Notes: generated by a model not told the origin, from the sequence alone. A stretch of DNA of 33,000 bases from Bacteroidales bacterium (GCA_007131245.1 SLQX01000197.1:1-33000); one strand, 5' to 3'. Counted from the stretch's first letter, positions 17,392 to 27,785 are shown. Numbers and translations are program-made.

Positions 17392-19824
17392 ATGTCGGAT
17401 CCCCAAAACAAAAAAATATCATCCATCAACGACGAGCTTGATATAAAACTGTTTTTTTATATCGCCAAGCGGAATATCCTCTTCCCGGTCATTTTTATAA
17501 TCATTGCCATTGCAGGAGCCTGGCTTTATTTACGGTATACACCTCCCATTTATCAAACTTCGTCCATTTTGCAGTTGGGTTCGCAAAGCCATGCCACACG
17601 GATTTTGCCTACGGCCAATATTTATGATGATGACATGGCCAAGCAAATTGAGCTGATGCGTTCCTCGGTGTTTTTACAGCGAGCATTGTCTAAATTGCCA
17701 TTGGAAGTTTCTTATTATTCCAAAGGGCGGGTTCTGAACTTTGAACTATACCGTAATTCACCTTTTACCGTAGACGCCATTGTAAAAGACCCATCCATAT
17801 ACGGAGTGCCCATTTACCTGGATTTTGAGAGTGAAGGCAATATTGTTCTTTCTTTCACCCACAAAGGAAAAGAGAAAAAACGCGAAATCCATGTAAATGG
17901 AAGAAACTCACTTCCCGAGATGGATATTGTAATCGATATTCACAATTTTAATATCATCAAGGAACAGCAAACCGTGTTGAGCCGCAACTCCTATTTTTTT
18001 GTGCTGAACAACCCCAAAACCCTGGCTTCGACCTATAGTCGTGATGTAAAAATCAACGTGCTCAATGCAGCAGCCAAAACCATTCAGATTACCTACCAGG
18101 GCAACAATGCGCAGAAGGCTTCAGACATTGTAAATGTTATTGCCGATGAATTCAGTATTTACGATCTTGAAAAAAAGGCTGAAAGTGCCAATAATATCCT
18201 GGAGTTTATCGATCAACAGCTTGACTTACTCTTTGATAAATTGTCGGACTCTGAAATTGAGCTACAAGAGTTTAAGGAAGAGCATGGAATTGATGATATG
18301 GCACTAACTCCACCACCCACTTTACAGGGGAGGATTGCTGATTTTGAAAACCAGATTGTCATGATGCAGATGGAAAAAAATATTTTCACGGAAATATTGG
18401 ACAATCTGGAAAATGAAGAAGACGAAGATATTGATGTTTACCGGCTTATTTCTATCCTGGCTGGTAGTGAGTTTAGGGGTAATGTCTCAGGGTTACTGCG
18501 TTCGTTGCAGGATTTACTCATAGAGCGGGAGGAATTGTTATACCAGGTTACTGCCGAAAGCCGGCAAATAGACTGGATCAACCACCAGATAGAAATACAA
18601 AAGAGGAGTATTATAGAGAGCATCAATACCCTGACCAAAAATATTGACAGCCGCATCAATGATCTCAATGAGAAAATAACAACCTACGAAGGTGTTCTGA
18701 TGAACCAGACGGGGCGATACAGCCTCATTGAATACAGTATGCTTCAACGGGTTCATTCTATCAATGAACGTTTTTATAATCAATTGGTGGAGAAGAAGGC
18801 TGAGTACTCCATTTCCAAAGCGGGCTATGTTTCCCAAAGTGTTATCCTTGAGCGCTCAAGGGTTCCTGGTCAGCCCATATCGCCGAAACCCCGCGGTATT
18901 TATGTCAGCAGCTTGCTGGCTGCTGTTTTCCTTGGATTGGGCGTTTTCTTGCTCAAATATCTGTTTTACAATGAAATTCCATCATTGCATGACATCCTTA
19001 AATATACCCAGGTACCGGTAATTGGAGTAATACCAAAATACAAAAGCGAAATTCCTCCCAACCAGTTGCTGGTGTTGAAGAAACCCAAGTCGCTGATATC
19101 TGAGGCTTTAAGGGCTATTCGTACCAACCTGCAGTTCATTGACAATGAGCCAGGTTCAAAATTGGTGGCTGTTACATCTACCATATCGGGGGAAGGGAAA
19201 ACCTTTTTTGCCATGAACCTGGCCGGGATACTGGCATTCAGTAATAAAAAGGTTATTGTCATTGACCTGGATATGCGTAAACCCAAAATTCACCTGGGCT
19301 TTAATGTGGATAACATCAAAGGGGTGAGTACCGTGCTTTCCAATATTGACAATGTGGATGATTGTATCCAGCCTTCCCGCGTGGAAAATCTGGACTTCAT
19401 CACAGCCGGACCTGTTCCACCCAATCCATCCGAGTTGATCCTTACCCCCAAGATGGATGAGATGATTGATTACCTGAAGTCGAAATATGACTATGTGATT
19501 GTAGATAATCCTCCGGTAGGAATTGTAACCGATGGTATGAAAAGTATCCTTGCTGCCGATTATCCGGTTTATATTTTTAAAGCCAACTACTCCAAGCGAA
19601 TGTTTATTCATAATGTGAACCGCCTGGTTGCTGAAAGTCATATAAGTAAAATGTCTGTTGTTTTAAATGCTGTGGATAAGGAGTATTCCAGCTATGGATA
19701 TAGCAAGGGGTACTCTTATGGATATTATTACGGTGGGTATGGTGCCGGATATGGATATTATGATGATCAAGTGTTGAAGAAACCCAATATTCTTTGGAAT
19801 TGGCTTTCAAAACTTTGGAGATAA
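17392..19824 (+). CDS. Wzc-like chain-length determinant / bacterial tyrosine kinase
   Basis: N-terminal Wzz-like TM region, Walker A TISGEGKTFFAMNLAG, Walker A' VIVIDLDMRKPK, Walker B YDYVIVDNPPVGIVTD, Tyr-rich C-terminus YSSYGYSKGYSYGYYYGGYGAGYGYYDD. ATG 17392 preferred over 17365. Confidence 0.95.
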   Translation: MSDPQNKKISSINDELDIKLFFYIAKRNILFPVIFIIIAIAGAWLYLRYTPPIYQTSSILQLGSQSHATRILPTANIYDDDMAKQIELMRSSVFLQRALSKLPLEVSYYSKGRVLNFELYRNSPFTVDAIVKDPSIYGVPIYLDFESEGNIVLSFTHKGKEKKREIHVNGRNSLPEMDIVIDIHNFNIIKEQQTVLSRNSYFFVLNNPKTLASTYSRDVKINVLNAAAKTIQITYQGNNAQKASDIVNVIADEFSIYDLEKKAESANNILEFIDQQLDLLFDKLSDSEIELQEFKEEHGIDDMALTPPPTLQGRIADFENQIVMMQMEKNIFTEILDNLENEEDEDIDVYRLISILAGSEFRGNVSGLLRSLQDLLIEREELLYQVTAESRQIDWINHQIEIQKRSIIESINTLTKNIDSRINDLNEKITTYEGVLMNQTGRYSLIEYSMLQRVHSINERFYNQLVEKKAEYSISKAGYVSQSVILERSRVPGQPISPKPRGIYVSSLLAAVFLGLGVFLLKYLFYNEIPSLHDILKYTQVPVIGVIPKYKSEIPPNQLLVLKKPKSLISEALRAIRTNLQFIDNEPGSKLVAVTSTISGEGKTFFAMNLAGILAFSNKKVIVIDLDMRKPKIHLGFNVDNIKGVSTVLSNIDNVDDCIQPSRVENLDFITAGPVPPNPSELILTPKMDEMIDYLKSKYDYVIVDNPPVGIVTDGMKSILAADYPVYIFKANYSKRMFIHNVNRLVAESHISKMSVVLNAVDKEYSSYGYSKGYSYGYYYGGYGAGYGYYDDQVLKKPNILWNWLSKLWR

Positions 19825-19883
19825 GATCGCATTTGTCTTTTCGGGGAGGGCGTCTGCGTTCAAATTTAAACAAATTGAAATAG

Positions 19884-20426
19884 ATGAAGATACGGGAAAC
19901 AGGGTTTAATGGATTGTATGTGGTTGAACCCGACGTTTTTGAGGATGCAAGGGGTTATTTTTTTGAATCCTGGAATCAGAAAAAATTTGCAGAATTAGGT
20001 TTAAGCAGTGACTTTGTGCAGGATAACCAGTCTATGTCGGGTGCCAATGTGTTGCGGGGCTTGCACTTTCAACTACCACCCTGGCAGCAGGGTAAGCTGG
20101 TAAGGGTGTTGCAGGGGTCGGTAACCGATGTGGTGGTTGACCTCAGGAAGAAAGAGCATACCTTTGGCAAATACTTTAAAATTAAACTTACCGCTGCCCA
20201 AAAAAACATGCTTTGGGTTCCCGCGGGATTTGCCCATGGATTCCTTACCCACGAGCCAAACACGGTGTTTTTTTATAAATGTACCAACTTCTATAATAAA
20301 GATGTTGATGCAGCTCTTAAGTGGGATGACCCCGATTTGGCCATTGACTGGGGCATTCAAAACCCCATTGTTTCTGCTAAAGACGAAAAGGCACCAGCCT
20401 TCAGACAGTTCAAAAGTCCTTTTTAA
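19884..20426 (+). CDS. rfbC: dTDP-4-dehydrorhamnose 3,5-epimerase
   Basis: VVEPDVFEDARGYFFESWNQKKF, VLRGLHFQLPPWQQGKLVRVLQG, WVPAGFAHGFLT. Confidence 0.97.
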   Translation: MKIRETGFNGLYVVEPDVFEDARGYFFESWNQKKFAELGLSSDFVQDNQSMSGANVLRGLHFQLPPWQQGKLVRVLQGSVTDVVVDLRKKEHTFGKYFKIKLTAAQKNMLWVPAGFAHGFLTHEPNTVFFYKCTNFYNKDVDAALKWDDPDLAIDWGIQNPIVSAKDEKAPAFRQFKSPF

Positions 20427-20464
20427 AGAAACAAAACACCCATTTCCCAAAGCAATATTTATCA

Positions 20465-21565
20465 ATGACTGAAAGTTTTACATTACCGTATACCCTTTTT
20501 TTTGCAGGAGCCCTGTTTTTTTCGTTTTTTGTCAACCGGTTTTTGTTGAAGTTTTCCGGAAACCTGGGTATTCGAAATACAAATGAAACGATTATTCGGT
20601 GGAGCTCTACTTCCAAACCTGCACTGGGAGGAATTTCTTTCTTTATCATTTTCTTGCTTTCTGTAATCGTCATTTCATTCATCATCCCAGATTACAATGA
20701 CTTTTTTAACCTGCAAACCCTGGGCATGATCCTGGTGGTTAGTATTGGTTTTTTGATGGGCCTTTTTGATGATGCCTACAATACCCGCCCCTGGTTAAAG
20801 TTTTTTACACAGCTGCTTTGTGGCGTGTTGCTGGTTGCCACGGGCACTTATATTGATATTTTTAGTAGTTTATTTCTCAATTATGCACTCACTGTTTTTT
20901 GGGTTGTGGGCATGATGAACAGTATCAATATGTTGGATAATATGGACGGAATAACCTCCATTGTTAGCTTGTCCATATTGCTTTCTTTTCTTCTTGGCAT
21001 GTGGTTAAGTGGTGATGGATCCAATCCGCTGGTTGTGATCATCCTGGGAATCATTGCTGTGTTGCTTGCCTTTTTATACTTCAACTGGTATCCCTCCAAA
21101 ATGTATATGGGAGATACCGGTAGCCAATTCCTGGGAGTGTTGCTGGCTGCTTTGGGGGTTAACAGTCTTTGGAATGGGGTGGCTTTTGGGGGTGAAAGTA
21201 CCGCCCTGATGAGATTTTTGGCGGTGGCCATTGTTTTTGCATTGCCTATCATTGATACCACCACTGTTTTTATAAAACGCATTGCTCGCGGGCAATCTCC
21301 TTTTGTAGGAGGTAAAGATCATACCACACACCATATTTCTTACCTGGGTTTTTCTGATGGCAATGTAGCCATCATTTTTGCAGTACTTTCCGTTATTTCA
21401 GTTGTACTGGGTCTTCTGGTTATGAATTTCCTGGAAAGCTGGAAAATATATTATTACATTTTGTTTGGAGCATACTTTGTAGCACTGTTTGCTGTTTTAT
21501 TCACCATAGCCAATCTGAATAAGGCAAAAGCCTATGGCAACGATACCGAGAAAATAAACCGGTAA
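20465..21565 (+). CDS. WecA/MraY-like undecaprenyl-phosphate sugar-1-phosphate transferase
   Basis: Multiple TM helices, MGLFDDAYNTRPWLKF, NSINMLDNMDGIT, YMGDTGSQFLG, GKDHTTHHISYLG. Confidence 0.95.
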   Translation: MTESFTLPYTLFFAGALFFSFFVNRFLLKFSGNLGIRNTNETIIRWSSTSKPALGGISFFIIFLLSVIVISFIIPDYNDFFNLQTLGMILVVSIGFLMGLFDDAYNTRPWLKFFTQLLCGVLLVATGTYIDIFSSLFLNYALTVFWVVGMMNSINMLDNMDGITSIVSLSILLSFLLGMWLSGDGSNPLVVIILGIIAVLLAFLYFNWYPSKMYMGDTGSQFLGVLLAALGVNSLWNGVAFGGESTALMRFLAVAIVFALPIIDTTTVFIKRIARGQSPFVGGKDHTTHHISYLGFSDGNVAIIFAVLSVISVVLGLLVMNFLESWKIYYYILFGAYFVALFAVLFTIANLNKAKAYGNDTEKINR

Positions 21566-24438
21566 TGCTCGTTTTTTCCCCTGGGAAATGCTACCTCCAC
21601 ACCCATTGATATGGGGGCAAATATCCTTAATAAGTGCAAATCGCCTGTTATCCCAAATCCCAAAGATGTAAAATCTTCTTCAAGGGGTAAGTCAGCATTC
21701 TCTTCATCGGAAAACCTCCGGGCTGTGGCATGATCTGTAAAGATATGTCCTCTCAACCGTTTCAGGTAGATGATATGCCTGAGGCTTAGATCGGGATAAA
21801 GGAGGGGGAATGCATAGTCTGCACTCATGGAGGTGATTTCTTCATGCTCTGTGGCCGCAATGCCCCGCGGATAGGGGATATGGTTCCCAAAACCGTAGTT
21901 TACCGAATTGGGTTGTGGGGTGCCCGCTGTTTTTTGCTGCCAGGAAAGAGAAAGCCTTAACCCCTGGTGTTTGAACAAACCCGGGAAGTAAGCAATTCCC
22001 CGTGCCGCAAACACACTGCCCATATCTCCTTTACCAAAGGGGGTGTGGCGGTAGTTCACATCTGCCACCTGTCCCCAGCTGGGATAGATATCCCTGGCAA
22101 CGCTGCGTTTCTGCCGGTAGGCCAGCAACCGGTAGTCCTGGGTGTAAAATTGGTTTTCTTCAAATTGGAAAAACCTGTCCTCAGCCACAAATATAGAATC
22201 TGGTGTATGGCGGTTTTTGTTGGCATAAATGGCACCCACGCGTACCCGGGGATTGATACCATAGAACCATGGACCACTCTGAAACTGCAGCGGCACAGAA
22301 AGTGCCACCCTGTATGTATTCTCAGTCCAGAGGAAGTTTCTCACCTCGGTGTCTTCCCAGGGGTAATAAAACCTCCTGTGACCTGATTCTGCAAGCAGGT
22401 CGACTACCGGATACCAGCCACGGTATGTGTACCGGGCACTGAACTTTCCCGTACGTTCCGACTCATCCCAAATATAACCGATGTTTGCAAAAGATGTGCT
22501 GAGTTTATTCTGAAAAAGCAGCGATGCTCCCATGCTGGCTTCCTGGGTTTCCATGTCAAGGTGTACCGGGGCCCAGCTATGCAGGTGAAACAGGTTCCGC
22601 AACCGGCTGTAAGGTTCAGTCTCATAATCATTACGGGGCAGTTCTGAACGGTTTATCACAGCATTCTCCTGCTCACTCAGGGTTTGGTGTCGCGCTGGTG
22701 AGTGATTCTCTACCTGCGACAGGGGGATATGTGCCAGGTTTTCAGTCTGGATGGTTTGTAGCTGGTAACCCTCTGTCGTGTAGGAAGAAAACATAACTTT
22801 ATCACCCTGTGGTGACGAACTGGCCTCTGTGGCTCCGTACTTTGTGGATATGACTTTTTCAACGTCCTGATTGTCAGTGTTGAGTTTGTAAGTCTTATGA
22901 ATCCCTGACCAGGAACCGGTAAAAAGGATATTATCATCATGAAAACAGGGGGAAGATATTTCTGTATGGGTAGAAGAAAGAACTGTTTCGATGGTTGCTG
23001 ATTCCGGATTTAGTATATCAATGCGTTTGCCTGCCTCGTCAAGGGCCAGGATGGCAATTTTTTGGCCATCTTCATGCCAGGCGGGCTGCATGATAAAGTC
23101 GTTTGATTCGTAAGAAAAACGCCATGTTTCTTTACCTGTAGATGCATCCAGCAGAACCAGGGCGTACCTGTTTGTGGCCGAGGTTTCCACTGCTGCTATT
23201 ACTAATCCATCAGGCGAAAGGGCAGGGGAAAAGTACCTCCCTTTATGGGTAATTCTTTTGCGCGAACCTGACGCCACATCATACATCATAATGTCTGACC
23301 AGCTGCGGTGCTCCCATCGGGGGTCAGGACGCAGCTCATTCCAAACTATTTTTCCGCTACTATAATCAAAGGCATTGGGGAAAAAACGTCCCGGCTCAAA
23401 AAGTCTGGTTTCTTCGCCGTTTTCCAGGTTGATTTTTACAACCCCTGGGATGTCACCCAGTCCGGTTTTGAGAGCAATTACTGTTTGGTTATCTATCCAG
23501 TGTGCCTGGTTGTAATTGGTGTAGATACGGTTTCCTTTACTTATGGTTTCTGCCGGGGTGTAGGTGTGTTGATTTTTTTGTTGCGACCAAAGCGAATCCA
23601 GCGTTTGAAAAGTATGAAAATAATGGTTGTCCTTACTTTGTCCAAATTGTCTTTTCATTTCCCTGCTAAAGGGAAAAGGAAGCACCGGTCTTCGGGCCAC
23701 ATTATCAATAACGGGGCTCCATGCCATGGTTCCATGTTCAGCTCTTGCAGAGGTTACCAGCTGATACCCCAACTCGTAGTAATTGGGTACATAATCTTTA
23801 TAAGATCCAAAGTAGGCTTTATCAAAGGAGTGAATCCCCTTTTCCAGAGTTAGCGCTCTGAGTCCCTGCTCAAAAGAGGGGCGTCGCCCACGTCCCGAAT
23901 GGGTCAGTGCCGTTTCTGCAGCAACAGCATCGCCTTCCAAAAACCACATGGGAAGATGGGCCACTACGGCCCCCGTTGCCATTTCTCCAAACAAAAAACC
24001 AAGCAGGCGGGTGAGACCCTGGTTGAGCTTGTCAATTTGTACAACATGCCTGAATTCATGGATGGTAAGGCGTTCGAGCCAATCGTGGGTGTCGTTGTTG
24101 GCCGGGGGATTGGTATACAATTCGGCTCTGCGGGGCGCCCAGGATACAAATCCATTGCTAATCACTGTTTGGTTGTGGATGATTACCGAAACCTTACGGG
24201 GCGAATGGTCAAGGCTTTCTGTGGCGTTTTGGTAGGACCATTCAAGTACATCGGTGATGTATTTCGCCTGTTCTTCATATTCCTCCGGAAAAATAACCTG
24301 GAAGTTTTCAGTATGAATCTGTCTCCAGCTTATGGAAAATGGGTCCTCACCGGCAGCGAAGAACTGGGCCTTGGCAGGAAACCCCAAAACTATGAGCATG
24401 AGTATGCTGCCAGAAAGCTTTTTGAGGTACAAAGGCAT
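21532..24438 (-). CDS. Secreted protein: gluzincin-like HExxH domain, TolB/WD40-like propeller, predicted C-terminal outer-membrane beta-barrel
   Basis: Track ORF to 24483; ATG at 24438 gives MPLYLKKLSGSILMLIVLGFPAKAQ signal peptide. LTIHEFRHVVQIDKLNQG (HExxH) and downstream MWFLEGDAVAAE; repeated propeller-like blades (SPALSPDGLVIAAVE, QPAWHEDGQKIAILALD, SSPQGDKVMFSSY); alternating aromatic C-terminus ending in F-S-V-S-L-P. Confidence 0.8.
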   Translation of the reverse strand: MPLYLKKLSGSILMLIVLGFPAKAQFFAAGEDPFSISWRQIHTENFQVIFPEEYEEQAKYITDVLEWSYQNATESLDHSPRKVSVIIHNQTVISNGFVSWAPRRAELYTNPPANNDTHDWLERLTIHEFRHVVQIDKLNQGLTRLLGFLFGEMATGAVVAHLPMWFLEGDAVAAETALTHSGRGRRPSFEQGLRALTLEKGIHSFDKAYFGSYKDYVPNYYELGYQLVTSARAEHGTMAWSPVIDNVARRPVLPFPFSREMKRQFGQSKDNHYFHTFQTLDSLWSQQKNQHTYTPAETISKGNRIYTNYNQAHWIDNQTVIALKTGLGDIPGVVKINLENGEETRLFEPGRFFPNAFDYSSGKIVWNELRPDPRWEHRSWSDIMMYDVASGSRKRITHKGRYFSPALSPDGLVIAAVETSATNRYALVLLDASTGKETWRFSYESNDFIMQPAWHEDGQKIAILALDEAGKRIDILNPESATIETVLSSTHTEISSPCFHDDNILFTGSWSGIHKTYKLNTDNQDVEKVISTKYGATEASSSPQGDKVMFSSYTTEGYQLQTIQTENLAHIPLSQVENHSPARHQTLSEQENAVINRSELPRNDYETEPYSRLRNLFHLHSWAPVHLDMETQEASMGASLLFQNKLSTSFANIGYIWDESERTGKFSARYTYRGWYPVVDLLAESGHRRFYYPWEDTEVRNFLWTENTYRVALSVPLQFQSGPWFYGINPRVRVGAIYANKNRHTPDSIFVAEDRFFQFEENQFYTQDYRLLAYRQKRSVARDIYPSWGQVADVNYRHTPFGKGDMGSVFAARGIAYFPGLFKHQGLRLSLSWQQKTAGTPQPNSVNYGFGNHIPYPRGIAATEHEEITSMSADYAFPLLYPDLSLRHIIYLKRLRGHIFTDHATARRFSDEENADLPLEEDFTSLGFGITGDLHLLRIFAPISMGVEVAFPRGKNEHYRFIFSVSLP

Positions 24439-24500
24439 AGGAGTAGTGGTTTTTGTTTGTTCAAATATACAACACAATACCACTCAATTTTATTTTGCCT

Positions 24501-25214
24501 TTATTTTTTGGGGGAGGGAACTTCTTTATCGAAATAGTCCCACAGAGGATCTTTGGGCAGGGGGGCGGTGATTTCAACAGGCTCCTGTTTTACGGGGTGA
24601 ACAAACCTGAGGCTGCGTGCATGTAAATGTATGCTGGCATCGGCATTGGAGCGGTCAAAGCCATATTTCAGGTCTCCTTTGATGGGGCACTGGATGGCTG
24701 ATAGCTGCGCACGAACCTGGTGGTGACGACCCGTAATCAGTTCAATTTCCAGGAGGTGGTAGTTATCGCTGCTTTTCAGAAGCGTATACTGCAGTTCCGC
24801 TTTTTTACTGTCGGGAGCAGCCTCGGGAACCGCATACGACTTGTTTTGTTTTTCGTTTTTGCGCAAATAATGGGTAAGGGTCTGCCTGGAGGCGGGGGGC
24901 TTATTCTTGACCACTGCCCAGTATTTTTTTTCAAGTTCACGTTTTTGCAACATGCTATTAAGACGGGAAAGGGCTTTGGATGTGCGGGCAAAAATTACGG
25001 CACCACTCACCGGGCGGTCGATACGGTGGACAACACCAAGGAATACCTGGCCGGGTTTGTTGTATTTTTTGGCGATATAAGCTTTTACCAGGTCACTCAT
25101 GGGCATGTCTCCCGTTTTGTCTCCCTGCACAATCTCAGAGGGGAGCTTGTTGACCACAATGATGTGATTGTCTTCATATAAAATGCGCGAAACAAAGGAC
25201 TCTGCAGTTTGCAT
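24501..25214 (-). CDS. RluA-family pseudouridine synthase
   Basis: ILYEDNHIIVVNKLPSEIVQ, VVHRIDRPVSGAVIFARTSKALSRLN, LITGRHHQVRAQLSAI. Confidence 0.92.
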   Translation of the reverse strand: MQTAESFVSRILYEDNHIIVVNKLPSEIVQGDKTGDMPMSDLVKAYIAKKYNKPGQVFLGVVHRIDRPVSGAVIFARTSKALSRLNSMLQKRELEKKYWAVVKNKPPASRQTLTHYLRKNEKQNKSYAVPEAAPDSKKAELQYTLLKSSDNYHLLEIELITGRHHQVRAQLSAIQCPIKGDLKYGFDRSNADASIHLHARSLRFVHPVKQEPVEITAPLPKDPLWDYFDKEVPSPKK

Positions 25215-25366
25215 GGGATGATTGGGTTAGAAATAAAATTTGGGTTAAAACTATCAGACTTTAACTTAGGCCCAAGCCTGAAAAGACAACGTTGAGGTGG
25301 TAAAGTTAAGACAAATCATTGATATGGTTGGAATCTCAGAGGAAAAATTGTATCCCCTATTTTCTG

Positions 25367-27301
25367 TCAGCCTGACAGTTCGAATTTTTTCAGCACCTGG
25401 TGAAAATCCTCCTGGCTAAAGGGTTTGGTGAGATACTCATCAAGACCAAGGGAAAGATATTTTTCGCGATCTCCCTCCAGTGCATTGGCACTGAGTCCCA
25501 CAATGGGTGGCAGGTTTTGGTGGAGTTCTTTCAACTTTTGTGTGGCAGCTATTCCATCCATCACTGGCATTTGTATATCCATAATCACCAGGTCAAAATT
25601 GTCGGGTGTGAACTTCTGGAGCACTTCTTCACCATTGGTGGCAATGGTTATTTGATGGCCCTGGCTCTTGAGCAAAAGTTTCAGTACGTTTCGTGTAGTC
25701 CTGTTATCTTCGGCTAAAAGTATTTTAATGGGGGCTATGGTTTTAGCGTTTTCCTGTTGCTCTTGTTGAGGATTAGCTGTTTGGATAACTGTATTTGCTT
25801 TTACCCGCAATGTAAACCAAAAGGTACTGCCTGTTTCGGCCTGGCTTGTTACTCCTATTTCGCCTCCATGAAGTTTTGCCAGCTCTTTGCAAATAGCCAG
25901 CCCCAAACCTGTACCCTCAATACTTTCTGAATCCTCGTCTTCGATTTGTGTGAAAGGTGTGAAAAGAATCTTTTGCATCTCCTCGGGTATTCCTTTCCCG
26001 GTATCGCTTACCGAAAACTTAATTGTATATTCGTTACTTGTGGAGTTATGGGTTTCCCTTTCAGATGCCAGGGTGATGCTTCCTTCTTTTGTGAATTTTA
26101 CTGCGTTGGTTACCAAATTGTTGATGATTTGCATGATGCGTAATTCATCTCCTTCAATTACCTCTGGCAGACGGGGGTCGATTTGGGCATGAAAAGTAAT
26201 GGGTTTGTTGCAAATGCTTTGGAATAACTTCTCAGCTTTCTGAAATATATTTTTTATGGGAAAAGTGGTGATATTCAGGGGGATTTTACCTGCTTCAATT
26301 TTGGAGTAATCCAGCACCTGATTAATGATAATTTTTAAGTCATCTCCTGATTGCCTCAGCATGGACACATGCTCCATTTGCTGGTCGTTGAGACCGGAAC
26401 GTCTTAAAACTTCGGTCATGCCTATTACACCTGTCAGGGGAGTGCGTATTTCATGGCTCATTTCTGCCAGAAAGTTTTGCTTAAAGCGGGCTGCCTCTTT
26501 GGCGATAGTCACTTGCTTTTTTAATTCTTCCTGTTTCTGAATTTCACTCAGATCTTCTATTAGCATTACCACCCCATCATTGGTGTCTTCTTCTTTTATA
26601 GGTGTGAAAATTGCCCTCACGGGGATTGCTTCTCCTTCAATTCTCTCATACGCTCCTTCAAAGGTTTCCGTCGTATTGGTTTCTAATGTTTTATGCAGGG
26701 CCGATGCTATTTTGTGGTTGGGGCTTTGGGTTAATAGCTTTAGGCTATGGAACCTGCAACTGGAAGCGGTTATTTCACTAAACCGTTTATTGAAGCGGGT
26801 TATCTTGCCGTTTTTATCAAAATGGGCAATGCCTAGTGGTGAGTGGTCAAAGATTAACCTGTATTTTCTTTCCTGCAGTGAAAGCTCCCTGTTTTGTTTT
26901 AAAAGATCATTCACCAGGCCTCGGTTCTTTAATCTGAGCTCATAGGTGTCAAATGCATTTTTTAGCGTCTGCCTCAGGTCTTTGATGTCATAGGGCTTGA
27001 GCATATATCTGAATATACCTCCCTGGTTAATGGCTTTTAGCATTACATTGCTGTCATCGTAGGCAGTGAGTATAATTACAATCACATCTTCAAAGTTCTC
27101 CTGAATCTTCTCTGCCAGTTCAAGCCCCGACATTCCGGGCATCCTTTGATCGGTGATTACCACTCCTATCTTTTCCTTTTCGATCAACTCCAGAGCTTCT
27201 AATGGGCTTTCTAGGGTAAACACTTCATACCATTTCTTGATGGATACCTGTAAGGTTACCAGGTTGTGTTTTTCATCATCTATATATAGAAGCTTATGCA
27301 T
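25367..27301 (-). CDS. Hybrid signalling protein: REC - PAS - histidine kinase - REC
   Basis: N-terminal REC (KLLYIDDEKHN...VVITDQRMPGMSG), PAS-like region, H-box FLAEMSHEIRTPLTGVIGM, HATPase (NNLVTNAVKFTKEG, DTGKGIPEE, GTGLGLAI), C-terminal REC (KILLAEDNRTTRNVL...LVIMDIQMPVMDG). Start at 27301 (MHKLLYIDDE) preferred to 27379. Confidence 0.95.
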   Translation of the reverse strand: MHKLLYIDDEKHNLVTLQVSIKKWYEVFTLESPLEALELIEKEKIGVVITDQRMPGMSGLELAEKIQENFEDVIVIILTAYDDSNVMLKAINQGGIFRYMLKPYDIKDLRQTLKNAFDTYELRLKNRGLVNDLLKQNRELSLQERKYRLIFDHSPLGIAHFDKNGKITRFNKRFSEITASSCRFHSLKLLTQSPNHKIASALHKTLETNTTETFEGAYERIEGEAIPVRAIFTPIKEEDTNDGVVMLIEDLSEIQKQEELKKQVTIAKEAARFKQNFLAEMSHEIRTPLTGVIGMTEVLRRSGLNDQQMEHVSMLRQSGDDLKIIINQVLDYSKIEAGKIPLNITTFPIKNIFQKAEKLFQSICNKPITFHAQIDPRLPEVIEGDELRIMQIINNLVTNAVKFTKEGSITLASERETHNSTSNEYTIKFSVSDTGKGIPEEMQKILFTPFTQIEDEDSESIEGTGLGLAICKELAKLHGGEIGVTSQAETGSTFWFTLRVKANTVIQTANPQQEQQENAKTIAPIKILLAEDNRTTRNVLKLLLKSQGHQITIATNGEEVLQKFTPDNFDLVIMDIQMPVMDGIAATQKLKELHQNLPPIVGLSANALEGDREKYLSLGLDEYLTKPFSQEDFHQVLKKFELSG

Positions 27302-27785
27302 CTGTTCATTTTTTTTGTAAAAGTAATAAAAATTGTAATGCACTGATTTATGCTGGGTTATGTTGAAAAGTAATTGCAAAAAAGCTTGATTTTTGTAAGA
27401 TTTTGATTATGAGTCCCTGACATGTTTCTTATATATGCATTATAAAATTTGCCGACAAGAATTTAAAATCTCGGGCATAAAATAAAGCGGTGTATGTAAA
27501 TTTTTAAAAACTCGTAAGAGGATGATGGTGTGTGTGTTATAGGTGTTGGGTGATAAAATAATCTGGCAGGACAGGTGTTTAATCAGAAAGATATTTTTTT
27601 CAAATAATTATTAACATTGCTAACATAGAAGTTATGCCTTATCCCTTGTTATAAATTTAATTAATTTTGAATTCACTTGTTTTGCCCCATGGATATGCTT
27701 ACTTCCTGGTATAGTGATGTTGTGTGAGGTGGACGCAGCAGTTAAAAATAAATGGAGTACCCCTGTTAATGACCAAGGATTTTCT

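Noticed and set aside
23899-24537. 212-aa plus-strand ORF
   Set aside because: Antisense of the HExxH/propeller gene start region.
25364-25378. Perfect 7-bp inverted repeat CTGTCAG-C-CTGACAG at the end of the hybrid kinase gene
   Set aside because: One-nucleotide loop and no T-tract on the minus strand; too short to call as terminator or operator without conservation data.
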